From assembly GCF_000423545.1 (NCBI RefSeq), contig NZ_AUIE01000009.1:1-64000 (forward strand): a stretch of DNA of 64,000 nucleotides. Reading direction: 5' to 3'. Below are positions 17,283 to 25,871 of this stretch, in pieces. The first letter of the stretch is position 1; each line of letters begins with the position of its first letter. The notes under the pieces are model-generated. The model worked only from the letters and a program-made list of their open reading frames with translations, made no database searches and had not been told where the DNA came from. The translations under genes were made by a program, and so were the position numbers. The DNA comes from Metapseudomonas resinovorans DSM 21078 (lineage in GTDB: Bacteria > Pseudomonadota > Gammaproteobacteria > Pseudomonadales > Pseudomonadaceae).

Positions 17283-18202
17283 ACACGCAAACCGCTCCGA
17301 AACTGATCGACGGCAAGGCCGCCGCCGCGCGCGTGCTGGCCGAGGTGGCCGAGGACGTGCGCGAGATGAAGACTCTCGGCATCGAGCCCGCGCTCGCCGT
17401 GGTGCTGGTCGGCCAGGACCCGGCCAGCCAGGTCTATGTGCGCAACAAGGTGCTGCGCGCCGAGGAATGCGGCATCCGTTCGCTGGAGCACAAGCTGCCG
17501 GCCGAGACGGAAGAGGCCACGCTGCTGGCACTTATCCACAGCCTGAATGCCGACGACAGCGTGCACGGCATCCTCGTGCAGTTGCCGCTGCCGGCGCACA
17601 TCGATGAAACCCGAGTGCTGCAAGCCATCGACCCGCTGAAGGACGTCGACGGCTTCCACGCCGAAAACGTCGGCGGCCTCAGCCAGGGCCGCGAGGTACT
17701 CACGCCCTGCACCCCGGCTGGTTGCCTGCGCCTGTTGCAGGACACCTGCGGCGACCTATCCGGCCAGCACGCGGTGGTCATCGGCCGCTCCAACATCGTC
17801 GGCAAGCCGATGGCCGCCCTGCTGTTGAAAGCCCATTGCTCGGTGACCGTGGTGCACTCCAAAAGCACCAACCTGCGCGAGCTGTGCCGCCAGGCCGACA
17901 TCGTCGTCGCCGCCGTCGGCCGTCCGCGCCTGGTGGATGCCGACTGGCTGAAGCCCGGCGCGGTGGTCATCGATGTGGGCATCAACCGCATCGAGGAAGA
18001 CGGCCGCTCGAAGCTCGTCGGTGACGTGGACTTCGACAGCGCCCTCACCCGCGCCGCCGCCATCACCCCGGTTCCCGGTGGCGTCGGCCCCATGACCATC
18101 GCCTTCCTGATGAAGAACACCCTGGCCGCGGCGCGCCTCAAGCACCCGGCCCCCCTCTCCCAAACCCCGCTTCCGGAGGCGCCATGCCTTTCAATCTCCT
18201 GA
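17279..18202 (+). CDS. folD: bifunctional methylene-THF dehydrogenase / methenyl-THF cyclohydrolase FolD
   Basis: A 307-residue enzyme interconverting 5,10-methylene-, methenyl- and 10-formyl-THF with NADP. Key motifs are [11 protein letters not shown] with the catalytic Lys, [27 protein letters not shown], and the NADP-binding [18 protein letters not shown], followed by [19 protein letters not shown]. It starts at GTG overlapping the purU stop and its 3' end overlaps soxB by 19 bases. This couples the folate branch to sarcosine oxidation: methylene-THF to formyl-THF by FolD, then formate by PurU. A C-terminal extension ([15 protein letters not shown]) exceeds the usual length. Confidence 0.92.
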   Translation: MNTQTAPKLIDGKAAAARVLAEVAEDVREMKTLGIEPALAVVLVGQDPASQVYVRNKVLRAEECGIRSLEHKLPAETEEATLLALIHSLNADDSVHGILVQLPLPAHIDETRVLQAIDPLKDVDGFHAENVGGLSQGREVLTPCTPAGCLRLLQDTCGDLSGQHAVVIGRSNIVGKPMAALLLKAHCSVTVVHSKSTNLRELCRQADIVVAAVGRPRLVDADWLKPGAVVIDVGINRIEEDGRSKLVGDVDFDSALTRAAAITPVPGGVGPMTIAFLMKNTLAAARLKHPAPLSQTPLPEAPCLSIS

Positions 18203-19425
18203 AATACGGCCTGAGCTCCGAATACCCGGTGGAGGTGGACCTGCCGCCGCCCACCGAACTCAAGCCGTCCTATGACGTGGTCATCATCGGCGGCGGCGGC
18301 CACGGCCTGGCCATCGCGTACTACCTGTCCAAGTACCACGGCATCACCAATGTCGCGGTGCTGGAGAAGTCCTACCTGGGCGGCGGCAACACCGCGCGCA
18401 ACACGGCGGTGATCCGTTCCAACTACCTCACCTCCGAAGGCGTGCGCTTCTACGCCGAGTCAGTGAAGTTGTTCCAGAACCTCTCCAACGAGTTCGACTT
18501 CAACATCATGTATTCCGAGCGCGGCCAGCTCACCCTGGCCCACACGGATGCCACGGTGCGCGCCTTCCGCCAGCGCGCCGAAGTGAACAAGCACTTCGGT
18601 GGTCGCACCGAGATGATCGACCGCCAGCAGATCCGCGAACTGGTGCCGACCCTCAACCTGGACCCCGGCCACTTGCCGGTGCTCGCCGGGCTCTGGCACA
18701 TCGACGGTGCCACTGCCCGCCACGACGCCGTGGCCTGGGGCTACGCCAAGCAGGCGGCCAAGCGCGGGGTGGAAATCCACCCGCTCACCGAAGTGCAGGA
18801 CCTGGTGATCGAGAACGGCCGCATTACCGCCGTGAAGACCAATCGCGGCACGGTGAAATGTGGCTGCGCGGTGCAGGCCATCGCCGGCCACAGCTCGCTG
18901 ATGCTGGCCAAGGCGGGCATCCGCGCGCCGATCCACACCTACCCGTTGCAGGCGATGGTGACCCAGCCGTTCAAGCCTTTCCTCGATCCGCTGGTGAGCT
19001 CCTCCGCCCTGCACTGCTACGTGCAGCAGACCAGCCGTGGCGAGATCGTCTTCGGCGGCGGCTCCGACCCCTACCCGCTGTACAACACCCGCTCCACCCT
19101 GGACCTGAAGGAAAGCCTGCTGGCCCACGCCATCGAGATGTTCCCCTTCATGGCCAACGCCAAGCTGATGCGCCAGTGGGCAGGCATCACCGACATGACC
19201 CCGGACTACAGCCCGATCATGGGCCTGTCACCGGTGCAGAACTATTACCTCGACGCCGGCTGGGGCACCTGGGGCTTCAAGTCCACGCCCATCTGCGGCA
19301 AAACCATGGCCGAGCTGGTGGCCAGCGGCGGCAAGGTGCCGGACCTGATCAAGCCCTTCGCCCTGGAGCGTTTCAGCACCTTCCAGCAGGTCAACGAAAT
19401 GGGCGCCACCGCCGCCAGCCACTGA
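18184..19425 (+). CDS. soxB: sarcosine oxidase subunit beta
   Basis: The 413-residue catalytic subunit of heterotetrameric sarcosine oxidase, carrying FAD and the covalently bound FMN. The dinucleotide motif is [20 protein letters not shown] (about 32-51), followed by [12 protein letters not shown], which holds the region of the FMN-binding His in this family. The DAO fold ends with [20 protein letters not shown]. With SoxA it oxidises sarcosine to glycine, H2O2 and methylene-THF. It begins inside the folD 3' end. Confidence 0.93.
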   Translation: MPFNLLKYGLSSEYPVEVDLPPPTELKPSYDVVIIGGGGHGLAIAYYLSKYHGITNVAVLEKSYLGGGNTARNTAVIRSNYLTSEGVRFYAESVKLFQNLSNEFDFNIMYSERGQLTLAHTDATVRAFRQRAEVNKHFGGRTEMIDRQQIRELVPTLNLDPGHLPVLAGLWHIDGATARHDAVAWGYAKQAAKRGVEIHPLTEVQDLVIENGRITAVKTNRGTVKCGCAVQAIAGHSSLMLAKAGIRAPIHTYPLQAMVTQPFKPFLDPLVSSSALHCYVQQTSRGEIVFGGGSDPYPLYNTRSTLDLKESLLAHAIEMFPFMANAKLMRQWAGITDMTPDYSPIMGLSPVQNYYLDAGWGTWGFKSTPICGKTMAELVASGGKVPDLIKPFALERFSTFQQVNEMGATAASH

Positions 19426-19433
19426 CAGATTCC

Positions 19434-19457
19434 CCCCTCGCCCTTCAGGGAGAGGGG
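19434..19457. repeat. intercistronic hairpin repeat between soxB and soxD
   Basis: CCCCTCGCCCT (19434-19444) faces AGGGAGAGGGG (19447-19457) with a 2-base loop and one mismatch. Such CTCGCCCT/AGGGAGAGGG hairpins are widespread intergenic repeats in pseudomonads and xanthomonads. Here it interrupts the otherwise overlapping sox genes and might tune relative mRNA stability. Confidence 0.5.
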
Positions 19458-19478
19458 CCGGGGGAGAGGGTTACCGAC

Positions 19479-19781
19479 ATGAAGATCATGATTTGCCCGC
19501 TGAACGGGCCGAGAAACATCAGCGAATTCACCTACGGCGGCGAGTTCAAGCAGATGCCCGATCCGGCCACCTGCACCGACGCCGAATGGGCCGACTACGT
19601 ATTCAACAGCGACAACGCCGCCGGCGTGGTGCGCGAGTGGTGGATGCACAACGCCTCCAGCTACTGGTTCCTCGCCGAACGCCACACGGTCACCGACCAG
19701 ATCATTCGCACCTTCGACCCGAAGGAACTCTTCACCCAGCGGGTCGAATTCGCCTCGCACACCCAGGAGATCGCCGGATGA
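19479..19781 (+). CDS. soxD: sarcosine oxidase subunit delta
   Basis: The 100-residue zinc-binding small subunit of heterotetrameric sarcosine oxidase. It has the family-typical start MKIMICPLNGPRNISEF and then GEFKQMPDP, ADYVFNSDNAAGVVREWW and AERHTVTDQIIRTF. Only one Cys (ICP) is present near the N-terminus; the zinc site of known delta subunits uses Cys and His residues, so the full ligand set is not obvious. Its ATG follows a G-rich repeat with GGGAGAGGG as the ribosome-binding site. The stop overlaps the soxA start. Confidence 0.92.
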   Translation: MKIMICPLNGPRNISEFTYGGEFKQMPDPATCTDAEWADYVFNSDNAAGVVREWWMHNASSYWFLAERHTVTDQIIRTFDPKELFTQRVEFASHTQEIAG

Positions 19782-22684
19782 GCCAGCCCAGCCGCCTCCC
19801 CGCCCCCATGGGCCTGCTGATCGACCGCGACCAGCCGCTGGCCTTCGATTTCGATGGCACCGCCTACCAGGGCTTTGCCGGCGACAGCATCGCCAGCGCC
19901 CTGCTCGCCAACGGCCGCTGGCTGCTCTCGCGCTCCTTCAAATACCACCGCCCGCGCGGCCCGCTGACCATGGCCGGGCAGGACGCCAACACCCTGGTGC
20001 AACTGCCGGACGAGCCCAATGTGCTGGCCGATGCCCAAGCCATTCGCTCGGGGCTCAGCGTCACCGCGCAGAACGTCAACGGCAGCCTGAACAACGACCG
20101 CGACGCCTACCTCGGCACGTTCTCCAAGTTCATGCCGGTGGGCTTCTATTACCGCTCCTTCTACAAGCCCAAGGGCATGTGGAAGGTCTGGGAACCGCTG
20201 ATCCGCAAGAAGGCGGGCCTCGGCGTGCTCGACCTCAACTTCAAGCCGCAGTACTACGACAAGGTCTATCTGTTCGTGGATGTGGCCATCGTCGGCGCCG
20301 GCCCGGCTGGTCTTTCCGCCGCGCTCACCGCCGCCAATGCCGGTGCCAAGGTGCTGCTGATCGAGCAGCAGCCGGTGCTCGGTGGCTCGCTCACCTATGC
20401 CCGCTTCGATGTGGAAGGCCGCCGCGCCGAGCTGCTACGTCGCGAGCTGGTGGCTGCGGTCGAAGGCCACGCCAATATCCAGGTGCTGAAGGAGGCCACC
20501 TGCAACGCCTGGTTCACCGAGAACTACCTGCCGGTGATCCAGGGCCGCCGGATGTACAAGGTGCGCGCGAAGCAATGCATCGTCAGCGCCGGTTCCTTTG
20601 ACCAACCGGTGGTGTTCCGCAACAACGACCTGCCCGGCGTGATGCTCACCAGTGCTGCCCAGCGCCTGATGAAGCTGTATGCGGTGAAGCCCGGCAAACG
20701 CGCCGTGGTGCTCACCGGCAACGACGACGGCTACCTCGCCGCCCTCGACCTCGCCGAACAGGGCGTGCAGGTGGCGGCCCTGGTGGACATGCGCCAGCAG
20801 CCCACCGACGCCGCGCTGAAAACCGCGGTGGAAAAGCAGGGCATCCCTTGTCACCTCGGCAGCACGGTTTATGAAGCCCTGCACGAGAAGGGCATGCGCC
20901 ATGTCAGCGGTGTGGATATCCGCCGCATCACTGCCCAAGGCCAGGTTGCCGAGCACGGCCTGCAACTGTCCTGCGACCTGCTGTGCATGTCCGCCGGCTA
21001 CATGCCCGTCTACCAATTGCTCTGCCAGGCCGGCGGCAAGCTGGCCTACGAGGAGCAGCGCGCCGAGTTCGCCATCAGCGGCCTGCCGGAAGGCCTGGCC
21101 ATCGCCGGCTCGGTGAATGGCCGCCACAGCCTGGACAATGTGTTGCAGGATGGTGCCCAGGCCGCCGCGCACGCCAGCAAGGCCCTCGGCCTGGATGCCG
21201 GCATCGGCGAAGCCGGGTTCAATGGCGAGGCGCGGGTCAACTTCGACTGGCCGATCTTCCCCCACCCCAAAGGCAAGGATTTCGTCGACTTCGATGAAGA
21301 CTTGCAGGTGCGCGACATCGTCAACGCCACGCGCCACGGCTACCGCGACGTGCAGCTGGTGAAGCGCTTCTCCACGGTCGGCATGGGCCCGTCCCAGGGT
21401 CGTCATTCGGCGCTGCCCACTGCGCGCCTGGTGGCCAAGGCCACCGGCCGCAGCATCAGCGAAACCGGCGTCACCACCGCGCGCCCGCCGTTCGAGGCGG
21501 AGAAGCTCGCCCACGTTGCCGGCCGCGCCTTCGACCCTTACCGGCAAACGCCCATGCACAGCCGCCACGTGGCGGCTGGCGCCAAGCTGATGCCAGCCGG
21601 CATCTGGCAGCGCCCGGCCTTCTACGGCAAGGCCGAGGACCGCGAACGCTGCATGCAGGAGGAAGCCCGCCACGTGCGCGAGCAGGTCGGCCTGATCGAC
21701 GTCTCTACCCTGGGCGGCCTCGACGTACGCGGCCCGGACGCCGCCGAGTTGCTGGAGCGCATCTACACCCTGCCCTTCAAGAAGCAGCCGGTGGCGCGCA
21801 CCCGCTATGCGCTGATGACCAACGAGCACGGCGTGGTGATCGACGACGGCGTCTGCGCGCGCCTGGCCGAGAACCATTTCTACGTCACCGCCACCACCAG
21901 CGGCGTGGACCGCATCTACCAACAGATGCTCAAGTGGAACGCCCAGTGGCGCCTGAATGTGGACATCGCCAACGTCACCGCCGCCCTGGCTGCGGTGAAC
22001 CTGGCCGGGCCGTTGTCGCGCAAGGTGCTGCAGAAGCTCTGCGACGATGTCGACCTGTCCGCCGGAGCCTTCCCTTACCTCGCCGTGCGCACCGGCACCG
22101 TGGCCGGCATTCCGGCGCGGCTGATGCGGGTCGGTTTCGTCGGTGAGCTGGGCTACGAGATCCACGTACCCGCCCGCCACGGCGGCAAGCTGTGGGATGC
22201 ACTGATGGCTGCCGGCACCGAGTTCGGCATCCGCCCGTTCGGTGTCGAGACCCAGCGTCTGCTGCGCCTGGAAAAGGGCCACGTGATCATCAGCCAGGAC
22301 ACCGACGGCATGACCCATCCGGGCGAGATCGACATGGAATGGGCGATCGGCCGCAAGAAGGCCTTCTTCGTCGGCAAGCGCTCCATCGAAATCCTCGAAG
22401 CGCAGCCACTGAAGCGCAAGCTGGTGGGCTTCACCCTGCCCAAGGGCAGCGCGCAGCCGCTGGAAGGCCACCTGGTGCTGAACGGCCCGGACATCAGCGG
22501 CAACGTCACCTCCTGCGAGTACTCCGGCACCCTCGGCCAGATCATCGGCCTGGCCTACGCGGGCGCGGACCAGGCCGAGCCGGGCTCGCTGATCCCGATC
22601 CGCGTCGAGGGTGGCCAGGTGGTCCAGGCCACCGTGGTGCAACTGCCCTTCTTCGACCCCGACAACAAGCGCCAGGAGCTCTGA
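19778..22684 (+). CDS. soxA: sarcosine oxidase subunit alpha
   Basis: A 968-residue subunit with NAD+ and THF sites. In order: an N-terminal ferredoxin-like Fer2_4 domain (FDGTAYQGFAGDSIASALL, about 25-110), a pyridine-nucleotide FAD/NAD domain (VAIVGAGPAGLSAALTAANAG, about 169-189), a middle A3 region around 500-580 (VDFDEDLQVRDI...KRFSTVGMG), and a GcvT-like THF domain (from about 600; RYALMTNEHGVVIDDGV) ending with a GCV_T_C barrel. The THF domain condenses the iminium product to 5,10-methylene-THF. It overlaps soxD by four bases. Confidence 0.94.
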   Translation: MSQPSRLPAPMGLLIDRDQPLAFDFDGTAYQGFAGDSIASALLANGRWLLSRSFKYHRPRGPLTMAGQDANTLVQLPDEPNVLADAQAIRSGLSVTAQNVNGSLNNDRDAYLGTFSKFMPVGFYYRSFYKPKGMWKVWEPLIRKKAGLGVLDLNFKPQYYDKVYLFVDVAIVGAGPAGLSAALTAANAGAKVLLIEQQPVLGGSLTYARFDVEGRRAELLRRELVAAVEGHANIQVLKEATCNAWFTENYLPVIQGRRMYKVRAKQCIVSAGSFDQPVVFRNNDLPGVMLTSAAQRLMKLYAVKPGKRAVVLTGNDDGYLAALDLAEQGVQVAALVDMRQQPTDAALKTAVEKQGIPCHLGSTVYEALHEKGMRHVSGVDIRRITAQGQVAEHGLQLSCDLLCMSAGYMPVYQLLCQAGGKLAYEEQRAEFAISGLPEGLAIAGSVNGRHSLDNVLQDGAQAAAHASKALGLDAGIGEAGFNGEARVNFDWPIFPHPKGKDFVDFDEDLQVRDIVNATRHGYRDVQLVKRFSTVGMGPSQGRHSALPTARLVAKATGRSISETGVTTARPPFEAEKLAHVAGRAFDPYRQTPMHSRHVAAGAKLMPAGIWQRPAFYGKAEDRERCMQEEARHVREQVGLIDVSTLGGLDVRGPDAAELLERIYTLPFKKQPVARTRYALMTNEHGVVIDDGVCARLAENHFYVTATTSGVDRIYQQMLKWNAQWRLNVDIANVTAALAAVNLAGPLSRKVLQKLCDDVDLSAGAFPYLAVRTGTVAGIPARLMRVGFVGELGYEIHVPARHGGKLWDALMAAGTEFGIRPFGVETQRLLRLEKGHVIISQDTDGMTHPGEIDMEWAIGRKKAFFVGKRSIEILEAQPLKRKLVGFTLPKGSAQPLEGHLVLNGPDISGNVTSCEYSGTLGQIIGLAYAGADQAEPGSLIPIRVEGGQVVQATVVQLPFFDPDNKRQEL

Positions 22685-22687
22685 GCC

Positions 22688-23257
22688 ATGACCAGCCTCA
22701 ACCCCATCGAGCGCTGCGCGCTCATCGACCTCACCGACCTGCCGCGCGTGGGCTTTCGCGGCATCGACGCCGCTGCCTTTCTCAGCGAACGCGGCTACAC
22801 GCTGCCGGAGGCGCCCAACCGGGCGATGACGCAGGCTGACGGTGCACTGGTTGCGCGCCTGTCGCAGACCGAGTACCTGCTGCTGGGCAGCCTCGCCGAC
22901 CGGGGCGAACGCATCGCCACCGAGGAGGCGGGCTGGCAGATCAGCGACAAGGGCAACTACCTGCTGCCGCGCCAGGACAGCCACGCCTGGCTGCAACTCT
23001 CCGGCCGCCACGTGGCGGAGGTGATGGCCAAGGTCTGCGGCGTTGACCTGCGCCCCGAAGCCTTCCCGGTCGGCGCTGTGGCGCAGACCTCGGCGGCGCG
23101 GATCAACGTCATCGTGATCAACGCCGGCACCGGCGAGCTGCCGCGCTTCCACATCCTCTGCGACCGGGCATCGCTGGACTACTTCCACGGCGCCATGCTG
23201 GATGCCATGGAAGAGTTCGGCGGCCAGCCGGTTTCGTTGGAAGCCTTGCTGGCCTGA
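22688..23257 (+). CDS. soxG: sarcosine oxidase subunit gamma
   Basis: A 189-residue GcvT-like small subunit completing the heterotetramer; the gene order B-D-A-G is the standard one. Visible features are the N-terminal LIDLTDLPRVGFRGIDA and the central LLPRQDSHAWLQLSGRHVAEVMAKVCG. It has no catalytic signature and is structural in known complexes. It starts three bases after soxA and is followed by an intergenic repeat and the IclR regulator. Confidence 0.9.
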   Translation: MTSLNPIERCALIDLTDLPRVGFRGIDAAAFLSERGYTLPEAPNRAMTQADGALVARLSQTEYLLLGSLADRGERIATEEAGWQISDKGNYLLPRQDSHAWLQLSGRHVAEVMAKVCGVDLRPEAFPVGAVAQTSAARINVIVINAGTGELPRFHILCDRASLDYFHGAMLDAMEEFGGQPVSLEALLA

Positions 23258-23260
23258 ACC

Positions 23261-23293
23261 GTTGGGTTTCGCTGCGCTCAACACCAACCTACA
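23261..23293. repeat. GTTGGGTTTCGCTGCGCTCAAC-type repeat
   Basis: GTTGGGTTTCGCTGCGCTCAACACCAACCTAC is a short inverted repeat. Its arms (GTTGG / CCAAC) and TTCGCTGCGCTC core echo the inner part of the 12579 and 16049 repeats in the opposite orientation. It lies directly before the ribosome-binding site of the IclR gene. Confidence 0.55.
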
Positions 23294-23306
23294 GGGAGGA
23301 GCCCCG

Positions 23307-24095
23307 ATGACCGCCATCGAAACCCCGGAACGGGAAGCCGATTACCGCGTGCCCGCCCTGCAACGCGGGCTGACCATCCTCGGCATGTTCAATGCGCGCG
23401 TGCGCAGCCTGAGCATGAACGAGATGGCCGAACGCCTGGCGGTCAGCCCCTCGGCCGTCTACCGCATCGTGCAGACGCTGGTGGACATGGGCTACCTGCA
23501 GAAGGCCGGGCGCAGCGCCTTCGAGCTGGGCCCCCAGGTGATTGCCGACGGTTTCGTCTACCTGGCCAGCCGCGACATCGTCGAAGTCGCCATGCCCTAC
23601 CTCAATGAGTTGCGCGACCGGACTTCGCTGTCCTGCCACCTGAGCATCCGCGAACAGACCGAGAGCCTTTACCTCTACCGCGCCTTCGCGCCCCAGCGGC
23701 TGACGGTGAACATCCCCATCGGCACCCGCCTGCCGTGCCACAGCACCGCACTGGGCCGGGTGCTGCTGACCGCGCTGGACGAAATCGAGCTGAGCCAGCT
23801 CTACCAGCACGTGCGCCTGGACGATTACCCACCGCCGGCGCCGCGCACCCTGCCCGAGTTGCAGCAACTGATCGGCCAGGATCGCGAGCGCGGCTGGGTA
23901 TTGCACCGCTCCGACTATTCCACCGCCATCGCCACCGGCATCCGCGACCACAGCGGAAAGGTGGTCGCCGCCATCAACCTCTCCGGCCCCGATGCCGTGA
24001 TGGACAGCCCCGATGCCCAGGCCACCTTCCTCCACGCCCTCGGCCAGACCCAGGCGCTGATCTCAGCGCAGCTCGGGGCTCCGGGGCTGGCCTGA
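23307..24095 (+). CDS. IclR-family transcriptional regulator
   Basis: A 262-residue regulator. An N-terminal winged helix (LQRGLTILGMFNARVRSLSMNEMAERL, AVSPSAVYRIVQTLVDMGYL) is followed by the IclR effector domain (LSIREQTESLYLYRAFAPQRLTV, PCHSTALGRVLL, GIRDHSGKVVAAINLSGP). ATG 23307 is preceded by AGGGAGGAG. As the last gene of the purU-folD-soxBDAG block it is the natural candidate regulator of sarcosine/one-carbon catabolism, but it could instead act on the cluster that begins 325 bases downstream. Confidence 0.88.
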   Translation: MTAIETPEREADYRVPALQRGLTILGMFNARVRSLSMNEMAERLAVSPSAVYRIVQTLVDMGYLQKAGRSAFELGPQVIADGFVYLASRDIVEVAMPYLNELRDRTSLSCHLSIREQTESLYLYRAFAPQRLTVNIPIGTRLPCHSTALGRVLLTALDEIELSQLYQHVRLDDYPPPAPRTLPELQQLIGQDRERGWVLHRSDYSTAIATGIRDHSGKVVAAINLSGPDAVMDSPDAQATFLHALGQTQALISAQLGAPGLA

Positions 24096-24113
24096 CGGAC
24101 GCCTGCTTCTTGT

Positions 24114-24202
24114 GGGGCGAATTCATTGGCCAAGGGGCGCGCAGCGGCCCCAATGGTCCTCAAGGCCGAACCTGCGGTTCGGTTGGCGAATGAATTCGCC
24201 CC
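24114..24202. repeat. REP-like inverted repeat (GGGGCGAATTCATTCGCC type)
   Basis: GGGGCGAATTCATTGGCCAA (24114-24133) is the reverse complement, with one mismatch, of TTGGCGAATGAATTCGCCCC (24183-24202). This is the familiar Pseudomonas intergenic repeat and could fold into a long bidirectional terminator-like hairpin after iclR. Confidence 0.75.
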
Positions 24203-24372
24203 TACGGGATTAGTGGAATCTCGTATTACGGTATTCCACGTTTTACCTTATCCTTCGCGCCCCTTCCGCCGCGCACACGGCGCGGCGCTCCTGGCCTTTT
24301 TCCCTTTTCGAACGACCTTCCGTCGCCAATGCCGGCCCTCCCCTGGCGGCTGACTCTTGCATATTCAATATT

Positions 24373-24384
24373 ATGGTATACCAT
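24373..24384. promoter_or_regulatory. palindromic operator 1 (ATGGTATACCAT)
   Basis: A perfect 12-base palindrome in the context ATTATGGTATACCAT. The TGGTATACCA core ends 37 bases before the DUF1185 gene start. The same 14-base word ATTATGGTATACCA occurs at 30112-30125, the same distance from another gene start, and with one change in inverted orientation at 31405-31418. The TGGTATACCA core suits FCD-type GntR repressors, one of which is encoded at 28460-29212. Confidence 0.7.
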
Positions 24385-24420
24385 CAGACAGCAAGAGACT
24401 TCCCAAACCAGGAGAGCCCA

Positions 24421-25011
24421 ATGAGCTTCGAAATCCGCAAGATCGTCAGCTACGTGGAAGAGACCTTCATCGAAGGCGGCAAGGCCACCGACAAGCCAGT
24501 GACCATGGTGGGGCTGGCCGTGGTGATCAAGAACCCATGGCTCGGCCGTGGCTTCGTCGAAGACCTCAAGCCCGAGATCAAGGCCAACTGCTCCGACCTC
24601 GGCGCGATGATGGTCGAGCGCCTGACCGCTGCCATCGGCGGCGCCGCGAAGATCGAGGCCTATGGCAAGGCCGCCGTGGTCGGCGCCGACGGCGAGATCG
24701 AGCACGCTTCCGCGGTTATCCACACCCTGCGCTTCGGCAATCACTACCGCCAGGCGGTGAATGCCAAGAGCTACCTGAGCTTCACCAACAAGCGCGGCGG
24801 CCCGGGCACCTCGATCCAGATCCCGATGATGCACAAGGACGATGAGGGCCTGCGTTCCCACTACATCACCCTTGAAATGCAGATCGAAGACGCACCGCGT
24901 GCCGACGAAATCATCGTCGTGCTGGGCGCCGCCAACGGTGGCCGCCTGCACCCGCGCATCGGCAACCGCTACATCGATCTGGAAGAGCTGGCCGCCGAGC
25001 AGGCCCAGTGA
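24421..25011 (+). CDS. DUF1185 / amino acid synthesis family protein
   Basis: A 196-residue protein of the poorly characterised family PF06684 (AA_synth). The start MSFEIRKIVSYVEETFIEGG, AVVIKNPWLGRGFVEDL and the C-terminal VLGAANGGRLHPRIGNRY are typical. No catalytic mechanism is established to my knowledge. GGAG precedes the ATG by eight bases. It leads a hydrolase, aldehyde dehydrogenase and flavin reductase run and carries the operator 37 bases upstream, so it is likely part of an inducible degradation pathway for an amide- or nitrogen-containing compound. Confidence 0.8.
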   Translation: MSFEIRKIVSYVEETFIEGGKATDKPVTMVGLAVVIKNPWLGRGFVEDLKPEIKANCSDLGAMMVERLTAAIGGAAKIEAYGKAAVVGADGEIEHASAVIHTLRFGNHYRQAVNAKSYLSFTNKRGGPGTSIQIPMMHKDDEGLRSHYITLEMQIEDAPRADEIIVVLGAANGGRLHPRIGNRYIDLEELAAEQAQ

Positions 25012-25037
25012 TCCCAAGGCCCGTGCAGGAGCGATCC

Positions 25038-25871
25038 ATGATTCGGCTCACCGCTGAACGCACACCGGCCGGCACCAGTTATCTGGCGACCGGCCAAGGC
25101 CACCCCGTGGTACTGATCCACGGCGTCGGCCTGAACAAGGAAATGTGGGGCGGCCAGATCGTCGGCCTGGCCCCGCACTTCCAGGTCATTGCCTACGACA
25201 TGCTTGGCCATGGCGCCAGTCCGCGCCCGGAAACGGGCACCGGGCTGCAGGGCTATGCCGAGCAACTGCGTGAACTGCTGGAGCACCTGAAGCTGGAACG
25301 GGCGACCGTCATCGGCTTTTCCATGGGTGGCCTGGTGGCACGGGCCTTCGCGCTGCACTACCCGCAGCACCTGGAGGGCCTGGTGATCCTCAACAGCGTG
25401 TTCAACCGCAGCGCCGAACAGCGCGCCGGGGTGATCGAACGCACCCGCCAGGCCGCCGAACACGGCCCGGATGCGAACGCCGAAGCGGCCCTGTCGCGCT
25501 GGTTCAGCCGCGAGTACCAGGCAGCCAACCCGGCGCAGATCGCCGCCATCCGCCAGACCCTTGCCAGCAACGATCCGCAGGGCTATCTGACTACTTATGA
25601 GCTGTTCGCCACCCAGGACATGTACCGCGTGGACGACCTGGGCAGCATCAGCGTGCCGACCCTGGTCGCCACCGGCGAACTGGACCCGGGCTCGACGCCC
25701 GAAATGGCCCGGCAACTGGCCGAGCGCATTCCCGGTGCCCAGGTGGCGGTGCTCGACGAGCAGCGGCACATGATGCCGGTGGAGTCGCCGCGTCTGGTCA
25801 ACCAGGTGCTGCTGGACTTTCTCCAGCACGCGCAGACCTTACAGAACCAAGCAAAGGGGATCGTCGCATGA
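25038..25871 (+). CDS. alpha/beta-fold hydrolase
   Basis: A 277-residue hydrolase of the RutD/enol-lactonase-like group. It has the oxyanion region VVLIHGVGLNKEMWGG, the nucleophile elbow GFSMGG, a probable acid residue in GELDPGST and a catalytic His in QRHMMPVE. ATG 25038 is preferred (GCAGGAGCG upstream) over a GTG that overlaps the previous stop. The 3' end overlaps the aldehyde dehydrogenase start by four bases. It likely hydrolyses an ester, lactone or carbamate intermediate; the exact substrate is unknown. Confidence 0.85.
   Translation: MIRLTAERTPAGTSYLATGQGHPVVLIHGVGLNKEMWGGQIVGLAPHFQVIAYDMLGHGASPRPETGTGLQGYAEQLRELLEHLKLERATVIGFSMGGLVARAFALHYPQHLEGLVILNSVFNRSAEQRAGVIERTRQAAEHGPDANAEAALSRWFSREYQAANPAQIAAIRQTLASNDPQGYLTTYELFATQDMYRVDDLGSISVPTLVATGELDPGSTPEMARQLAERIPGAQVAVLDEQRHMMPVESPRLVNQVLLDFLQHAQTLQNQAKGIVA

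Larger units (their letters stand above)
24096..24420. promoter_or_regulatory. intergenic region between iclR and the DUF1185 operon
   Basis: A 325-base gene-free stretch. It contains a long inverted repeat at 24114-24202 and, at its right end, a palindromic operator at 24373-24384. No convincing ORF was seen. The promoter of the 24421 operon must lie around 24330-24390, overlapping the operator. Confidence 0.55.

Noticed and set aside
20435-23317. A 960-codon open frame on the minus strand opposite soxA/soxG
   Set aside because: It is the antisense shadow of very GC-rich sox coding sequence (His/Ala/Gly/Val-rich, no family motif). The plus strand encodes a clear sarcosine oxidase.
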